64,000 bases of DNA from Monilinia fructicola (taxonomy: Eukaryota > Ascomycota > Leotiomycetes > Helotiales > Sclerotiniaceae): positions 1,956,501 through 2,020,500 of the forward strand of contig VICG01000007.1 of assembly GCA_008692225.1 (NCBI GenBank). The letters are read 5' to 3'. Below are positions 40,425 through 53,469 of the stretch, piece after piece. The notes under the pieces are model-generated. The model did not search any database, was not told the DNA's origin, and worked only from the letters and a program-made list of their open reading frames with translations. The position numbers were made by a program, and so were the translations under genes. How positions within the stretch are numbered: position 1 is the stretch's first letter; each line of letters begins with the position of its first letter.

Positions 40425-43009
40425 CTAGGCCACAACACCAGTGTCCCTACCCCCTCTTTCCTCAAACGCCTCTCTCGCCCTAACGTTCGCCACGGCACTT
40501 TGGAACGCACTCGTAAGATCGATGTGGAATAATGGTCGGTTGAGACCATTGACCACGGCCGTCCTCGATCGCGTGACATTCTTCGATACAGTTTTCAAGT
40601 CACTACCGCTTCCACTCTCACTATCCCCTCTGATCTGATCACCGTTTGCTCTTTCGCGCGTTCTCTGTTCATTGATCTCCTTTTCGTTGGATTCGGCTTC
40701 TGCCGCTGCTGCCGCACTATCTTGTCCTCCCATTTCAGCAACGGAGAAAATTGGCTTCCATCGGTGAGAGCCTTCTTCCTCAATAGTGGGGTAACCAAAG
40801 CCGGCGGCGACGAGGGCTCGTTTCGTCCAACGATTGTTGATAGATGTAAAATGCCAGTCTACAACTGAAGGTGAGGCGTAGGTATCGAGTTGATTGCGAA
40901 CATCGATGAGTTGTTGAATAGAGGTGATGTCAACGTTGTTAACTGAACTGAAGTCGAGAATGATGGCTTTGAGAGTAGGGCGGTCACTGTGATCTTCGAC
41001 GGCCTTGCCGCGACGTGGACCGGGGTCATTCCATGGGCGATCACCAGGACGAGCGTAATGATCAGCGTTAGTTCGGCGGGTTGTTTCAAAGATTGTGCTA
41101 GTGAGATGGTCGAGGTAATGGTTTGCGTTAGGATAGTTGAAGCCTTCTGAGAATCGATAAATAAAGATACCGGGATAAGGAGTTTGAACATCAACTTCTG
41201 GGTTACTTCCATCGCCGTGATCAAAAGGAAGAAAGACGGTTCGAGATCCGGCGTCCTCAAATTGGGCGGTATCAGATTTTGGGAAGGTTCCATGATCAGT
41301 CAATGGCGCTGATCTATATTCGGCGACCTCAGCACCAACTGAAGTAACCTTAACCTTACCGAGCAAACGACCTTTGGCTTTGATAATTCGGAAGATGAGA
41401 ACGGCGAAAGAGATGCATATGGTTGTGTAGATACCATTTTCGATAGAGGAAAAGATGGTGACAAAAACACCTGCGAAGAAGATCGGAACCTCGATGGGAG
41501 ATACACGCCAGAATTGGTAGACTGTGTTTGGGGGTGTGATAAGATCACCCACAGCGTGAATAATGACTGCGGCCAAAGCTGCACTTGGGATGTAGAAGAA
41601 GACGGCGGTAAGAGCGTAAATAGCGAGAAGGACGAGGACAGCAGTGATGACACCAGCGAATGGAGTTCGAACACCGGCCTTTGATTTGATAGCTGTACGG
41701 GAGAAAGAGCCGGTAACTGGGTAACCGCCGAGGAAAGCACCAAAAATGTTCGTGACACCAATAGCTACCATTTCCTGGGATGGATTTGATGACATAGTTG
41801 TTGACACGTCCGAATGATTTTGAGATTGCGATATGCTCGATGAGTAAGACAATAACAGTGGCCGGTAAATCGCTCACGAAGATATCAATAATGGAGGCAT
41901 TGACTTGGGGCACGGCCGCGTTTTGAAATCCTCTTGGTACTTTACCAAGGATCTTGAACAACGGCTTTTTGCGATGATGCATATTCGAGAGCCAACTGAC
42001 CATCGTGTACAACAAGATGACGAAGACGGTTCGAAGGGTTGCCGCGAAGAAGAACGCTCTCTTGTGGTTTGGGAATTTCTTGGCTCCATAATTACAAGCC
42101 TAGAAGAAAGGAGGTTAGAGGTGACACCTGCAAGGGCAAGCACGAACAACTTACGAATCTGAGAGCATATAACAAGAACAGAGCTGTTAGGCCGATGGCG
42201 GCATCGAGTTTAGTTCTTGGAAGTCCTTTCAATGTGTTGATCACCACCAAATATGTTGGTCCCTTAGCATTAAAGCCTGTGATACCCATCAAGGTTGGAA
42301 CTTGTCCCACGGCAATATTGATAGCGGAACCAGTCATGAATGCAGAAATTGATGTGAGAGAAATCAAATCCACAATCCAACCACATCGAATAAGTCCGAT
42401 GAAAGTGATGATGCAGCCGGCAATCACAGCCATGCAAGATGCGATAACATGACCAGGAACGTCCGGATCGGTTTTCGCCGCTTTTGCTAAAATTTGTCCC
42501 ACGAGAGTTGACATGACAGCGACAGGACCGATGGTGATATCCTTAGAGGTAGCGAAGAACCAGTAAACGAGAACTCCCATGAACGAAGAGTAAAGACCGA
42601 ATTCAGGTTTGAGCTCAGCCAGGGTGGCATAAGCCATACCTTGAGGCACGACGACAGCACCGATAGTGATTCCTGATTTACGTTAGAGATCGTATTCATA
42701 ACAACCAACCACACATTTGACTTTACTCACCAGCTACCAAATCTCCAAACAACCATTGTAAGTTGTAACAACCAATCCAGCTTAAAAATGGGAACAATGA
42801 CCGGACATAGGCAGCGAGTTCATGTCGATCAGGGAGAGTATCCTGAAACCATTCTAGGGTTGTAGGTTCCTCTTCACGAATGTATCGGCGGTCTGAATGG
42901 AAAAGACTGACTCTCCTCGAAGAATCTCTTGACTATTGAGCTCATCGCGATAGTTGAGTTTGATACCGAGAGCTTTGGCCAGTCCATGACCAATTTTGGT
43001 AGCCGCCAT
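40425..43009 (-). CDS. SulP-family sulfate permease with STAS domain
   Basis: Plasma-membrane sulfate:proton symporter (SUL1/SUL2, CYS-14 family) that supplies sulfur assimilation. ATG at 43009 (MAATKIGHGLAKALGIKLNY). Introns at 42730-42673 and 42154-42100. The membrane domain contains VPQGMAYATLAELKPEFGLY, ITIGPVAVMSTLVGQ and FGAFLGGYPVTGSFSRTA, hallmarks of SulP transporters. The cytoplasmic C-terminus carries a STAS domain (KAIILDFSSVNNVDITSIQQ) and a Ser/Arg-rich tail. Length near 810 residues is usual. Two one-base shifts are visible, a lost G near 42875 (GTGAAG where GTGGAAG fits) and an extra A (plus-strand T run 41785-41787). Expression is expected to respond to sulfur limitation by family knowledge; I identified no regulator site. 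Confidence 0.92.
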
Positions 43010-44499
43010 CGTGGTTGTAGATTGAATGCTGCTTGGCTGTGAAACCTGAGAGACGGAGAATTAAGCGGACGAGAGAAAGCTATTCCACAAAGGGTGGATA
43101 TCACTCGATCTGACGTGACTGATTTGACCGGGCGATCTGCAAGATACTCCAAATGTTTTATCCAAGATTATTTACTTTGTGAGCGGATGCAGGGCTGATA
43201 TAGCCGTCTCCTCGTGGTCCAGATACTCGGGTCGAGATCAGATGACCCTTGCGTCTGACAGGTTCAAAGAGTCTTTTAAGAAAAAGTAATAATGTCTGAC
43301 ATGGGGAAGTATTTGGAAGATATAAGTCGGGAGCTGAAAAATGAAGATGGTAATAATGCAAGGTCTAATGGAGAAGCTTTTGTTCTAGAAGGACTTTGAT
43401 CAGGGGAAGACGTGATCCCGTAGTGGCATTCAGTGATTGCGCGTGTCTTTGAAATAAAAGAGTCGAGTAGTGTGAAATATGAGATACGCCACCAATGAAT
43501 TGCGTGCTCGTGTGTGAATAAGATGAAAGATAGAGATAAAGATGGAGATAAAGATATCGATAGATGGATAGATGGATGGATGGATGGATGGATGGATAGA
43601 TGGATAGATGGATATATCGATATACAGATAGAGATAGATATATGTGCAGAAAAGACGGCCAAAGAAAGACGCCTAGTGTCTAAGTGAAATCACATCAAGT
43701 AATGAAATAATCAAATAAATCAAATCAAATCGAACCGAGTGAAATAAAATAAGATAAAATAAAATAAAATAAAACAAAAATAGGTGGAAATCCCCTTATA
43801 TGACTATGAGACTGGGCACCCGGGAAGTTGGGAAGCCTTGGGATGATTGGGATGATTTTTGCAGGAAAAGACTAAGAGTAGAGCCAAGCGTAATGAGGCT
43901 TGCAGGATGCAAATTCTGTCGAGTTTTGGGTTTTGATGGTGATTTGACTACTCGACGAGCTAGAGACACTTGCGGGAGAGCAAGCTTAAAAATGGAAGAG
44001 GATATTCGTGCTGGCGGAGTTTAAGCTGGGGAGACTCGGGGCGAGGTGATTAATCAACATGGGTGTGCAAGTAAATATCTGGGTACTTAATAAGTTGAGG
44101 ATCTGACGAAGGGATGCATCTATAAACAATCATGTAATAGCAATTGATTAAAAATGGTTTTCCAGCAGTGATGCTGTAGCTGTTTGGGTACTTGGTAACC
44201 AATAATAGATCTTCTTGATGATCATGAAGCGAGCGGGGTGGGATTTTTATGATATTATGATAATTCAGTATACGGAGGAGTAGTTGTTGTGCTGTCGGGT
44301 GCTAGTTATTATTATTATTATTATATACGGAGTAGTTAAGAATGAGTAAGTAATCTAATATAAGTATAAGTACTACTGAGTAGTTCGTGCTATTATGTAC
44401 CTACCTACTTACTTATTGTGGGAGAGATTGTGAGATTCAAGTAATAACAAACATGTCTATATAACTCGGAACTTTAGACTTTGGATTCTGGACTTTATT

Positions 44500-44650
44500 A
44501 TAGCTATTATAGCTATTACATCTATTATGCTTAATATATCATCCTGATTATAGCTTTTAGTCTATGTATTATATCTATTAGTCTATGTATTATACCTATT
44601 AGTCTATCTATTATAGCTATTAGTTCGTCTATTATATCTATTCGTCTACC
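44500..44650. repeat. TATTA-rich minisatellite (about 24-base unit)
   Basis: Degenerate tandem copies of a unit like TATTATAGCTATTAGTCTATC, with shorter TATTATAGC copies at the left end. Copies differ by single substitutions, indicating age. Confidence 0.8.
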
Positions 44651-46654
44651 TGTCTTCTACTTGAGGCTCTTTCGGTGTAACCGTGTGTATTGTATAATTT
44701 TTACCTTGGAAATAAATAAATGTCTTAAATTTGACATCAATACGTACCTGATGAATGTAAACGTAACCAATTGAATATCGGTGTACGAATAATTATGGGG
44801 AAAGTCAATGAATTGACCACTTCCTCTCATCTATCTACTACTTACTTACTTGAGTAGCATTCTCTGCTCCGCATCTTTCTACTTACAAGTTACCACCACC
44901 TACTTGAGTAATACTGTATTCTCTACTCGCATCGATCTATCTAATCGATCTAGTCATCTCCCACCATTACTACTTCGACTTATGACTACTAGTAGTCACT
45001 AGGTAGTCACTAGGTATACCGGAGATATCCAAACCACAGTAAAAATCTCTTCTCAACCAAGCACCCAGTACCAAGTACCAAGCATCGCACCAAGCAGTGG
45101 CAAAAGCATTCGCATCGGTCGGTTCCTCTGCATGGCAATTTCTCAAACTCGCTCCCCATTTCAACATTGGAGGCACCACCTTTTAGTGGATATGAGATGA
45201 TAAATTACCCATCATTATGCTTTCTTAGCATCCTACCCCAAATCTTACGGCAATATGACTTAACCTGTAGCAGCGTTGCAACCTGGATATTCCGCATAGA
45301 ATCCCCAGGGGACCAAGGGAAGTGGTTCCCAATGGATTATTACCTTGGTAGGTACTAGGTACTCTTTGTGCATTCGAATGCGGAACAGAAGTACCGTACA
45401 GGACAGTAGTGGCCGATGGAGTTTGTTGTGGGAATTCTCTCAAGACGACGACGTAGGGGCCGAGCACGCAATTCGCTAAAGGGTATTAGTTTCTTGACAA
45501 CGGCCAATCAGCGCAGAGGAGAAGGAGAAGGAGATCTCCATTTGCCGAAGAAGACAAAGGTATGCTGGAAGCTGGAGGCTTGAGAAAGCTTTCCACCCTT
45601 TCGGAAATCATTTGGGACCTGGACCTAAGTCTAAAAGACATTTAAGACTATTGTGTGAAATGACGGCACGGAAGAAGGGAAAGAAAGGGAAAGGAAGGAA
45701 AGTTGAAGCATCGAACCATTGATAGATGGCGTTATCCATCTCTCATGGGGACACGAGACTATTGTATGTACCTAGGTATGTGTGTGTGTATGTACCCAAT
45801 CTATCCGTAAAAGGAAACAAGTCAGCTCAGGGCTCTCATAAGAATCCTTTATCCTGTACTGCAAAATCGATGTACAATGCAGCAAGCAGTATGATGTATC
45901 TGTCAAGTTCGTTCTAGTCAAACTCGCCTATTTCCGATCCAACAGGGACAGCTTCACCTGGTCTGCGTTTTGATGCAACGACGCGGAATCCCCACTTGAC
46001 TCATTCGTCCAATGACCGTTCGTCCCGATGATGCAATTCAAGGGTTGAAGATCGCAATCTGATAAGGAAGGATACGATAAGAAATTTAAGATACTGTAAA
46101 AACCATCAAAGACAACTGAACTGGAGGTTGAGGAAATCAGGAAAATCAAGAATCAAGAATCAAGAATCAAGAATCAAGATGGATGTTTGTTGGAGAGTGA
46201 GACACCACAAAAATGACAATCCTGTACATTGTTCAGTACACAGTACACAGTACACAGTCCACAGACGGGAGGAAGATGTGTTGTTTTTCCTTTCTTTGGC
46301 GTGTAAAGGCTTGAACATGGAAGCGAATGATCATCTATGGCCACCTGCCAGCTGGAAGAGGGAATCGTAATTGTTGAAAATTTGATATACTCTGTAGAAT
46401 GGGATGGGATGGATCATGGGAATCATATTTTGTGAATCTTGGAGAGTCGAGAGTCGAGAGTCGAGACTCGAGACCGTTTGTTTTTGACCACCTCCACTAC
46501 CACCACCACTACCAAGATACCAAGATACCAAGATACCAAGCATCTAGCATCTAGCACCAAGCACCAAGCACCAACACGGAGATGACCCATGTGCCAAAAA
46601 CGTTTTGACAGTCCGGAGTACAGAGTAGAGTATATCCAAAATCAATCCAATAAT

Positions 46655-46735
46655 AACAATCATCACAATCACAATAGTCACAGTAGTCACAGTAGTCACA
46701 ATAGTCACAATAGTCACAGTAGTCGCAATAATTAT
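46655..46735. repeat. TAGTCACA-type minisatellite
   Basis: About eight tandem copies of a 9-10 base unit alternating TAGTCACAG and TAGTCACAA. Confidence 0.85.
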
Positions 46736-47825
46736 ATGGTCAGCGGATGAGGCGCTTGGCTCATCTGAAAATTCTTTTGCGGCTGAAGGATCAGAAAGGA
46801 ACATGGAGAATTCCCCCCTTAACCCTCCGCTCCTTTGAAATCTCATCAGTCTCTTGTTCTTTGCTACCTCGGTTTTATCTCGCTCTGAGTGATGGGAGTT
46901 TTTCGAACATCCATGGATGGATGGAGTGGAAAGATTAATCAATGTCACATGACTGCTGATATTCACGTGATGATATCTTCATGCGGCCTCTGCGGCCTTT
47001 GCGGCCTTCTCACCGCATCCTTTTGCGATCAATTCGATATGCGATACAATCCATGGATACTTTTATTATTATTATTATCAGGACCAACTCAATAATATAT
47101 TTGGGGATGAATGAAAAGTGGCAAGAATGTCACAGAAAAGAGGACGTCGACATCTTCCCAAGTGATTCATGAAGTACTTGAAGTACTCCGTACGTACGGA
47201 CTGTACCTACCTAGGTATTCATCTACCTACCGAGTATTTAGATCTATCTATCTTCTGAGGTTTGTGATTATGGATGGTACAACAGGTTGTGGTTATGTTC
47301 ATAAGTACGTACATTCAGTCAATGGTAACCAAATTTAATATACATCCATATAATGACATGTTTTGTTTTTTATGGGAAGTTATCACGAAAATTCTCCATT
47401 TCGTTACCAGCCTCCAACTTCACTTCAATTGCTACTGCTGCTACTGCTGCTACTATTCCTACTTCTTCTACTACTACTACTACTACTACTACTTATTACT
47501 ATACTAGGACTCTAGGAGCTACTCGTTACTTCGCTCAGACTAATGCTGACATGGCAACAACTTCAATCTAATGACAGTTCAGCAGTTAGGGAGTCAAGCA
47601 AGTTCAATACTTCGATCCTTGGATTCTACCTATTCATAATATTATATTCCACTATTCAACGTTATACAAGTCAGGATTCACCATTCTGGATCTCGAAAAT
47701 TCATCATTCCATTGAGTATCATCATCATCATCATCATCATCATCAGTATCTCAACCCACCTCAGCTCAGCTCAGCCTAATACAAGACATCATCATATCAT
47801 CATCATCAACAGATGCCTTCACAAA

Positions 47826-49295
47826 ATGTCAACATCCCCTAACAAAGAAGCATTTCCATTTCCTTTACTCACCCCTTCAAATCAATCTTCCCTCAATCCA
47901 CCGCCACCCTCACCACGATCTCATCGAGCCCTTAGACGATTACAATCCGCGCATACATTAGGTTCATCATTTAATCAACCATCTTTGATCTCTCAACAAC
48001 ATAAGCAAGCTTTACAAAAGGTCATTCCACCCGTACAAAAAGATGCGACACAATCTACCACTACAACACGTTCTAGAGCAAGATCAAATAGTGATGTAAC
48101 AAACATGGCCCAAAATCCAACATCCACGGCTCGGCGTCCTGCATCCAATCGAAAGTTGACCGCATCAGAAAGTATGTCGTTGGATCGTTTACTGAGAGAT
48201 GGTCCTCCAGATGGTGATATAATTGGTAGTCTGGAGAGTATGAGATTGAAAATATTGGATCAGGGTGTTAAGAGTGATAGTGATGGAATGGTTTGTCATG
48301 TTTCTTTTCTTCGTTGAAACAAAGTACTCACTCTTCGATAGTCATCTCTGCGCATCTACATTTGGCTTATACTACTCAATGCTCCTACCCTCGAAACGGA
48401 CGCATATCTATCCCTCATCCACCGTGGGGCCTCTCCAGCATATTCCAAAATACGAAATGATACCTTTCGAACCCTAGCTACCGATCCTCTCTTTCGACGT
48501 CGAGTGAGCGAAGCAAGTTTTGATCCGGCTTTTAAATGCAGTAGCATGGAAACTACATGATGTGAAAGAGGCGCGGGCAGAGTTTCGGAATCTACACAAC
48601 AGACAAATTATGGAAGCAGCTCTTCAAGGTTCTCCTGAACGTGGTCCACATTCACCTAGCATGCGATCCAGAGCTCGTGCTCTCACTTTGACCACTGAAG
48701 GTTCTGACGTCGGGGCTGGAGAACCGGGGACCTATGTGCAAGGGATGAATGTACTCGCTGCACCATTTCTTTATGCGGCGCGTAGCGAATCGGAAGCATT
48801 CATGGCTTTTCATCGTTTCATCACCACTGAGGTTCCAGGTTATGTGCGAGGTGCGATGGATGGTGTGCACAAGGGACTCGCGTTGGTGGATAAAGTTTTG
48901 GCCATTGTGGACCCCAAGTTGAGCCTTTACTTGATTGGTAAGGGGATGAGTGCGGAGATCTATGCTTTCCCTTCAGTCCTCACTCTGTGCGCGTGTACCC
49001 CTCCACTACCAGAAGTACTTCGACTGTGGGATTTCTTATTCGCATATGGTGCACATCTCAACATCTTATGTATCGTGGCACAGCTTGTGATTCTCCGCAA
49101 TTCAATCTTGACTTCGCCAAGGTAAGTCGCCTAGTTTTACTCTCTCTGAACCCTCGCTAAGAGTAGGAAAGTCCTACGAAAATCCTCCGGTCTTTCCCCC
49201 CGCTACAGGCGGATACGATTAAAGAAGTTACCCTTACGATCATTAAGAAAATCCCAGATGATGTTTATGCGGAGATTGTTTTTCATGCTAAATAA
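47826..49295 (+). CDS. BUB2: TBC-domain GTPase-activating protein, BUB2 homologue
   Basis: GAP of the mitotic-exit / septation-initiation network; with Bfa1/Byr4 it restrains the Tem1/Spg1 GTPase at spindle poles. ATG at 47826. Exon 1 (47826-48290) is a disordered Ser/Pro/Arg N-terminus, longer than in yeast. Introns are 48291-48341 and 49122-49166. The TBC domain shows LRIYIWLILLNAPTLETDAY, then KIRNDTFRT with the catalytic arginine finger (IxxDxxR), FRRRVSEASLIRLLNAVAWK, and YVQGMNVLAAPFLY with the glutamine finger. Later blocks are LWDFLFAYGAHLNILCIVAQ and KILRSFPPLQADTIKEV. Stop at 49295. One extra T (48518-48521) and a phase problem at the last exon (AAA near 49168-49170) need correction. 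Both catalytic fingers are intact. Confidence 0.9.
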
Positions 49296-50369
49296 TTGGT
49301 TGGCATGTATGGTTCTGGTTGGCGCTCACATGGGGTTAATATTAAAAGTGTGGGTTTCAGTATGGGATGTTTGGTGGTGGTGCTACACGTATGAATGACA
49401 ATGCAGTTATATTTTGAGAAAATGATAAATGCTTGGATTGGATTGGGCTGGGCTGAATGGGATGGGTTGGAATGGATGGATGGGATGGGATGGGATGGAT
49501 GGGAATGGAATGGTTCGGAAATGATCGGTACGATCAAATGGATATGGTTATGAAATATGTATATGTATCTGTATCTGTATCTGTATCTCTAAATGAAGAT
49601 AAACACGAATAATGACACAAAACACAAATCTATATATCTCTCCACACCATATCAAATATCACCAACCCAGAATCTACAGCAATCCATCCATCCATCCATC
49701 CATCCATCCATCCATCCATCCATCACCTCGCACACCCCCGGCGTCGGATAATTTCCTTGTGCTGTGTAATCTTACCACCTAACCTACTTGCGTCTCAGTC
49801 CTGGCTTGTATCTGGAGATGTTATGGGTAGGTGGATAGGTGGATCGATGGGTGGGGATTTGACGATTTGGCTTTGGTGTGGGGGAGGAGGGGGAGGAGGG
49901 GGAGGGGGAGGGGGGATGTTGGATGGATGGAGGAATTTGGATTAGAGCGGTGAGGGTGAGAGGGTGAGAGAATGGGATGGGATGGGATGGGATGGGTTAC
50001 TATGTATTTACAGAGGATCCTCGAGTAGGTAGGTACACTGTGGTTGTAGTATAGGATTTCTGCGTGACTTTTTGGGAGGGGCTTGGAGTTTATGTATGTT
50101 TGTATGTATGTAGGTAGGTAGGTAGGTAGGTAGGTATGTGTAGAGGCTAACGAGCAGGAAGATAAACGAGGTCGAAACAATTTCTCCTTCAATCTATTGA
50201 TCTTTCCATATCTAACTTTAACAACTTTGACAACTTCAAGAACTTCAACAACTTCAACAACTTCAACAACTTCAACAACTTCAACAACTTCAAGAACTTC
50301 AACAACTTCAACCTCAACCTCAACCTCAACCTCAACCTCAATCCCCGCCTTCCTAAAACCCACATGAAA
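49296..50369. other. Convergent intergenic region with many simple repeats
   Basis: No gene. It contains GGGAT/GGAT repeats (about 49430-49515), GTATCT (49559-49588), CATC (49679-49724), G-rich GGGGGA (49877-49915), GTAG/GTAT (50093-50137), and the CAACTTCAA array. The 180-codon Val/Glu-rich frame across the last repeat is an artefact. Confidence 0.7.
50222..50345. repeat. CAACTTCAA nonanucleotide minisatellite
   Basis: About ten copies of a 9-base unit, then CAACCT hexamers. It lies 25 bases beyond the stop of the ABM-like gene. Confidence 0.9.
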
Positions 50370-51706
50370 CTACATCATCATCATCAGCATAATCTCTACC
50401 AAACCCAAGCAAATTAACGAGAGAGAAAAAAAAGAAATGGCAACAAAGGTAACAAAACATACCATCTCCACCCCCACTCGTCCCCTCCTTCAAATACTTT
50501 GTGCTCTCGGTGAAATCTTGGGTTTTCGTAAAGGCCTGTTTGGAGGTATGTGGTTAGCGGATTGGTGATTGTAATTGGGTTGGATTAGGGGTTGTGTTTG
50601 TTGTGGTGTTCTGTGTTGTTTTGTGTTGAACTTTTTGATTCTTCTTTCCCTTCCTCCCTTTCTCCCCATCCGAAGTTGAAGAGGAAAGGAAAGAGAGGAA
50701 GGAGAAAGGAAAGGAAAGGAAAGGGGAAGAAACCTACCAGATGCGCCTCCAAACTCTCCCACCCCACCATCAAAACCAGCGCTCTCCCCTCCTCCCCCCT
50801 TCGCGTCTAGCAATCCTCTCCCACACCTCCCAAACACCACCACTCCCCCAAACCCCTCAATCCCCTCTCCGCATCAATCTCTCGAATTGCTCTTACAAAC
50901 TCCCAAACGCCCTGTTTGGTGTTGCATTTGTGAGTTTGTGATCTCATCTCTTCCTCCACCACATCCTTCATCCTTCATCCGCTGTCCCCTATCGCCTGTC
51001 CTGACTTCTCGGGAAAGAGAGAGATACTCACGTAGAGAAAGCGATGCTCGATATCGAAGAAAACTGCCATTTCCACCACGCCGTTCCCAATTGCACCCTC
51101 GATGTCCAATCGTGGGACGTGCATGATCTGGGCGCTCTTCATGATGGGGGCTAATGATTTGAGAAAGGGAGGGTAGGCGGGAGAATCCATGAATGCTTTG
51201 TGGTGGGCGAGGGAGGTCCAGTCTTTGGGGGTGTTAGGTTGGGGGTTGGGGGTGATGGGGGGTGTGTTTCTTTGGGCTTGGGGGAGCTTGAAGATGAAGG
51301 GATATCGAGGGAGGGAATGAGAGGGGCGATAGGAAATATTGCGGAATGATTAGGGGACAGGGGAAGGGCAGTGCTTGTGGATGGAATTGGATAGAAGAGA
51401 GATTGTGTATAAGAGTGCAAGAGAGAAATCTAACAAAGAGAAGAGGAGCATGTACCAATACACCAAATTAATACACCCTCCTCCTCTTTCACTGCACCGT
51501 AATAGGAATTCGTGCACCCCTCTTGCTTTGCGACTGTTTGGAGTGCTTCATGCCCTGGAATTTGATCAGTCAGTTGATGAGTGGTTCAGATGATATTCTT
51601 GCTTCTCGTGTATCTTAAATCCTCCGCATGTCCACATCGAGCAAATATCCACTCCCGTCGATACCGGCAACATTGTCACGGTATCCAACCCTGCATTCAA
51701 CGACAT
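50370..51706 (-). CDS. Two-domain dimeric alpha/beta-barrel (ABM-like) protein, with one in-frame stop
   Basis: Pieced together from splice-consistent minus-strand exons: 51554-51456, 51222-51032, 50911-50738, 50535-50463 and 50395-50370. Junction phases agree throughout. Domain 1 reads ALQTVAKQEGCTNSYYGAV, then across an intron IDWTSLAHHKAFMDSPAYPP and FLKSLAPIMKSAQIMHV, the DW..HxAFM..PxYxxFL pattern of stress-responsive alpha/beta-barrel and antibiotic-monooxygenase-like proteins. Domain 2 ends LVLMVGWESLEAHL spliced to AFTKTQDFTESTKYLKEG. Exon 50911-50738 contains a single TAG (50809-50807) with the correct frame on both sides, so this is either a real nonsense change or two compensating errors. 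The 5' exon is uncertain; MSLNAGLDTVTMLPVSTGVD from an ATG at 51706 is the best candidate. The biochemical role is unknown. Confidence 0.6.
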
Positions 51707-52156
51707 ATCTCAAGACCCCCATTCCCATTGACACCCAGTCATTGAAGAAGGAAAGAAAGAAAGGAAGGAAGAAAGGGAATCGGAATCCAAGTCAGAAATC
51801 AGTAACTACTCCTATACCCGCATCCCCGAGGAGAACAGAAAAGAAACGTTGAGTACCACACATACGGGGCCCATCTCATGCCATTCCATCTCATCATCCT
51901 TCGGTTTCGTACTAGAACCTGGGCTTCCATGAGACTAGACCTGATATTTCTCTATACAAGTGACTATACTTGCATATGCATGTATACATAGAGAGGCAGC
52001 TAGGAACCATGCATATCATATCATACCCCCATCTCATCCCATCCCCATCACGATTAACCCAATAACGCATCAATATTCTTCCCTCTTTTCTCATCCTTCC
52101 ATACCCCATAGCAAATCACCAAATAGAAGAAGAAAGAAGAAGAAAGAAAGAAAGAA

Positions 52157-52203
<47 letters not shown>

Positions 52204-52619
52204 CAAAAGAAAACCATCATCAAAACATACAAACCCTTTTGAACTCTCCCTTTTCCTCTCTCCCCCCCTCCCCTCCAAAACCATCCACACCCACACCCAC
52301 CCCTTCCCTCAACCCCAACCTCACAATTTCCGTAACAGGTTCATCGCTCGCGAGGCTCGACATCGTGACTATTTCCTTTTGACTTGTTCCTCACTGCTTC
52401 CTTACTTTGATCTCAAACATCAATTATCGAATATGGATCATCAAACAACAAGCATCCGATGTGAATTACAACCAAAAAAATCCAAATGCAACCATACAAA
52501 CCAAGCCCAGAACAAAATACCCGAATGACATAATCGAGCTCCCTGTACTTGTATCATGCACGTCGCTATATCTTGCCGTGCACCTTTTTAAAATAATTAA
52601 AATTAACAAATAAGATCAA
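51707..52619. other. Intergenic region with AAAG array
   Basis: No gene is supported. It contains GAAA/AAGG runs near 51745-51785, an AAGA/AAAG array (about 52120-52205), and C-rich stretches (52255-52310). It may hold the promoter of the minus-strand ABM-like gene. Confidence 0.5.
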
Positions 52620-53375
52620 TAAAGACGAAACCTAAAGACACCATAATCTAAAGTTCATATACTATATAATTCCAAGTAAATGTAAAAATATATTATCAAA
52701 AAAGAAATTGAAAAACTTAGTTAATGCAAATAGTAATTATAAATTTAAGATTATAGATCTAATTATTATATTAAGTTAAAAAAAGTTTTTAATATCAAAC
52801 TTTAGATAATCTAAAAAACTTTTTATATAAAGATTTAAAGACTATATTAGGAAAATAAGATTAAAAATTTAAATTTAAAATATATCTTATAAGAAATAAT
52901 AATAGTATTATTATTATTACTATAAATTAAAGATAGTTTAAATAATAAATAGAATATTATATTAGTAGTAATTTAAAATTTAATATATTTCTTTAAAAAG
53001 CCTAAATATTTAATAATAAAATACTCGAGTAAGTAAAATATATATATAATTAAAAAAGTAAGTAAAATTTATTATTCTTTTATTTTATAAAATATAAGAT
53101 TCTTTTATTAAGATATTATTACTTTTATATTAAATGAATAAGAATTCATTTTCAATAGAAATTGAGAAAAATATATAAATTTTATTAAATTTTAATATAA
53201 AATATAAAATAATTTATTTCCTATATTAATATTATTTTTTAATATAATAATCCTTATAGAAAATTAACAATTTGAGATATAAAATTATTATTTAAAAAGA
53301 TTATATAATTCTTTTTGAAATAACTTATATATTATAAAAATTGTATTTGATACCTTAATTTTTATATATTTACTT
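52620..53375. other. Extreme AT-rich island
   Basis: About 750 bases of nearly pure A/T. A hand count of line 52921-52980 gives 5 G+C of 60. It is rich in TA and TTAAA, has no open frame of note, and has sharp edges to normal DNA. This composition is what repeat-induced point mutation leaves on old transposon copies in ascomycetes, but no transposon protein or terminal repeat can be read, so the origin is inferred. Confidence 0.75.
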
Positions 53376-53469
53376 TAGCCGTCCCCTCTTTCTCCCTCTC
53401 TCACGTTTTAAACAAAAATCAAGATTAATCACCAAACGTCAAACACCAACCTTGGAAACACCTTATTAA

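Larger units (their letters stand above)
43010..47825. other. 4.8-kb intergenic region between sulfate permease and BUB2
   Basis: No gene is supported. It includes GATG/GATA runs (about 43555-43635), AAATA repeats (about 43738-43782), the 44.5-kb minisatellite, and CAAGAAT (46138-46180), ACACAGT (46236-46262), GAGAGTC (46440-46470) and ACCAAG (46505-46575) repeats. Further along are a TAGTCACA array (46655-46735), ACT/GCT triplets (47430-47495) and an ATC run (47718-47745) in the BUB2 leader. Confidence 0.6.

Noticed and set aside
49821..50363. Val/Glu-rich 180-codon minus-strand protein
   Set aside because: It is the translation of the CAACTTCAA minisatellite and flanking repeats.
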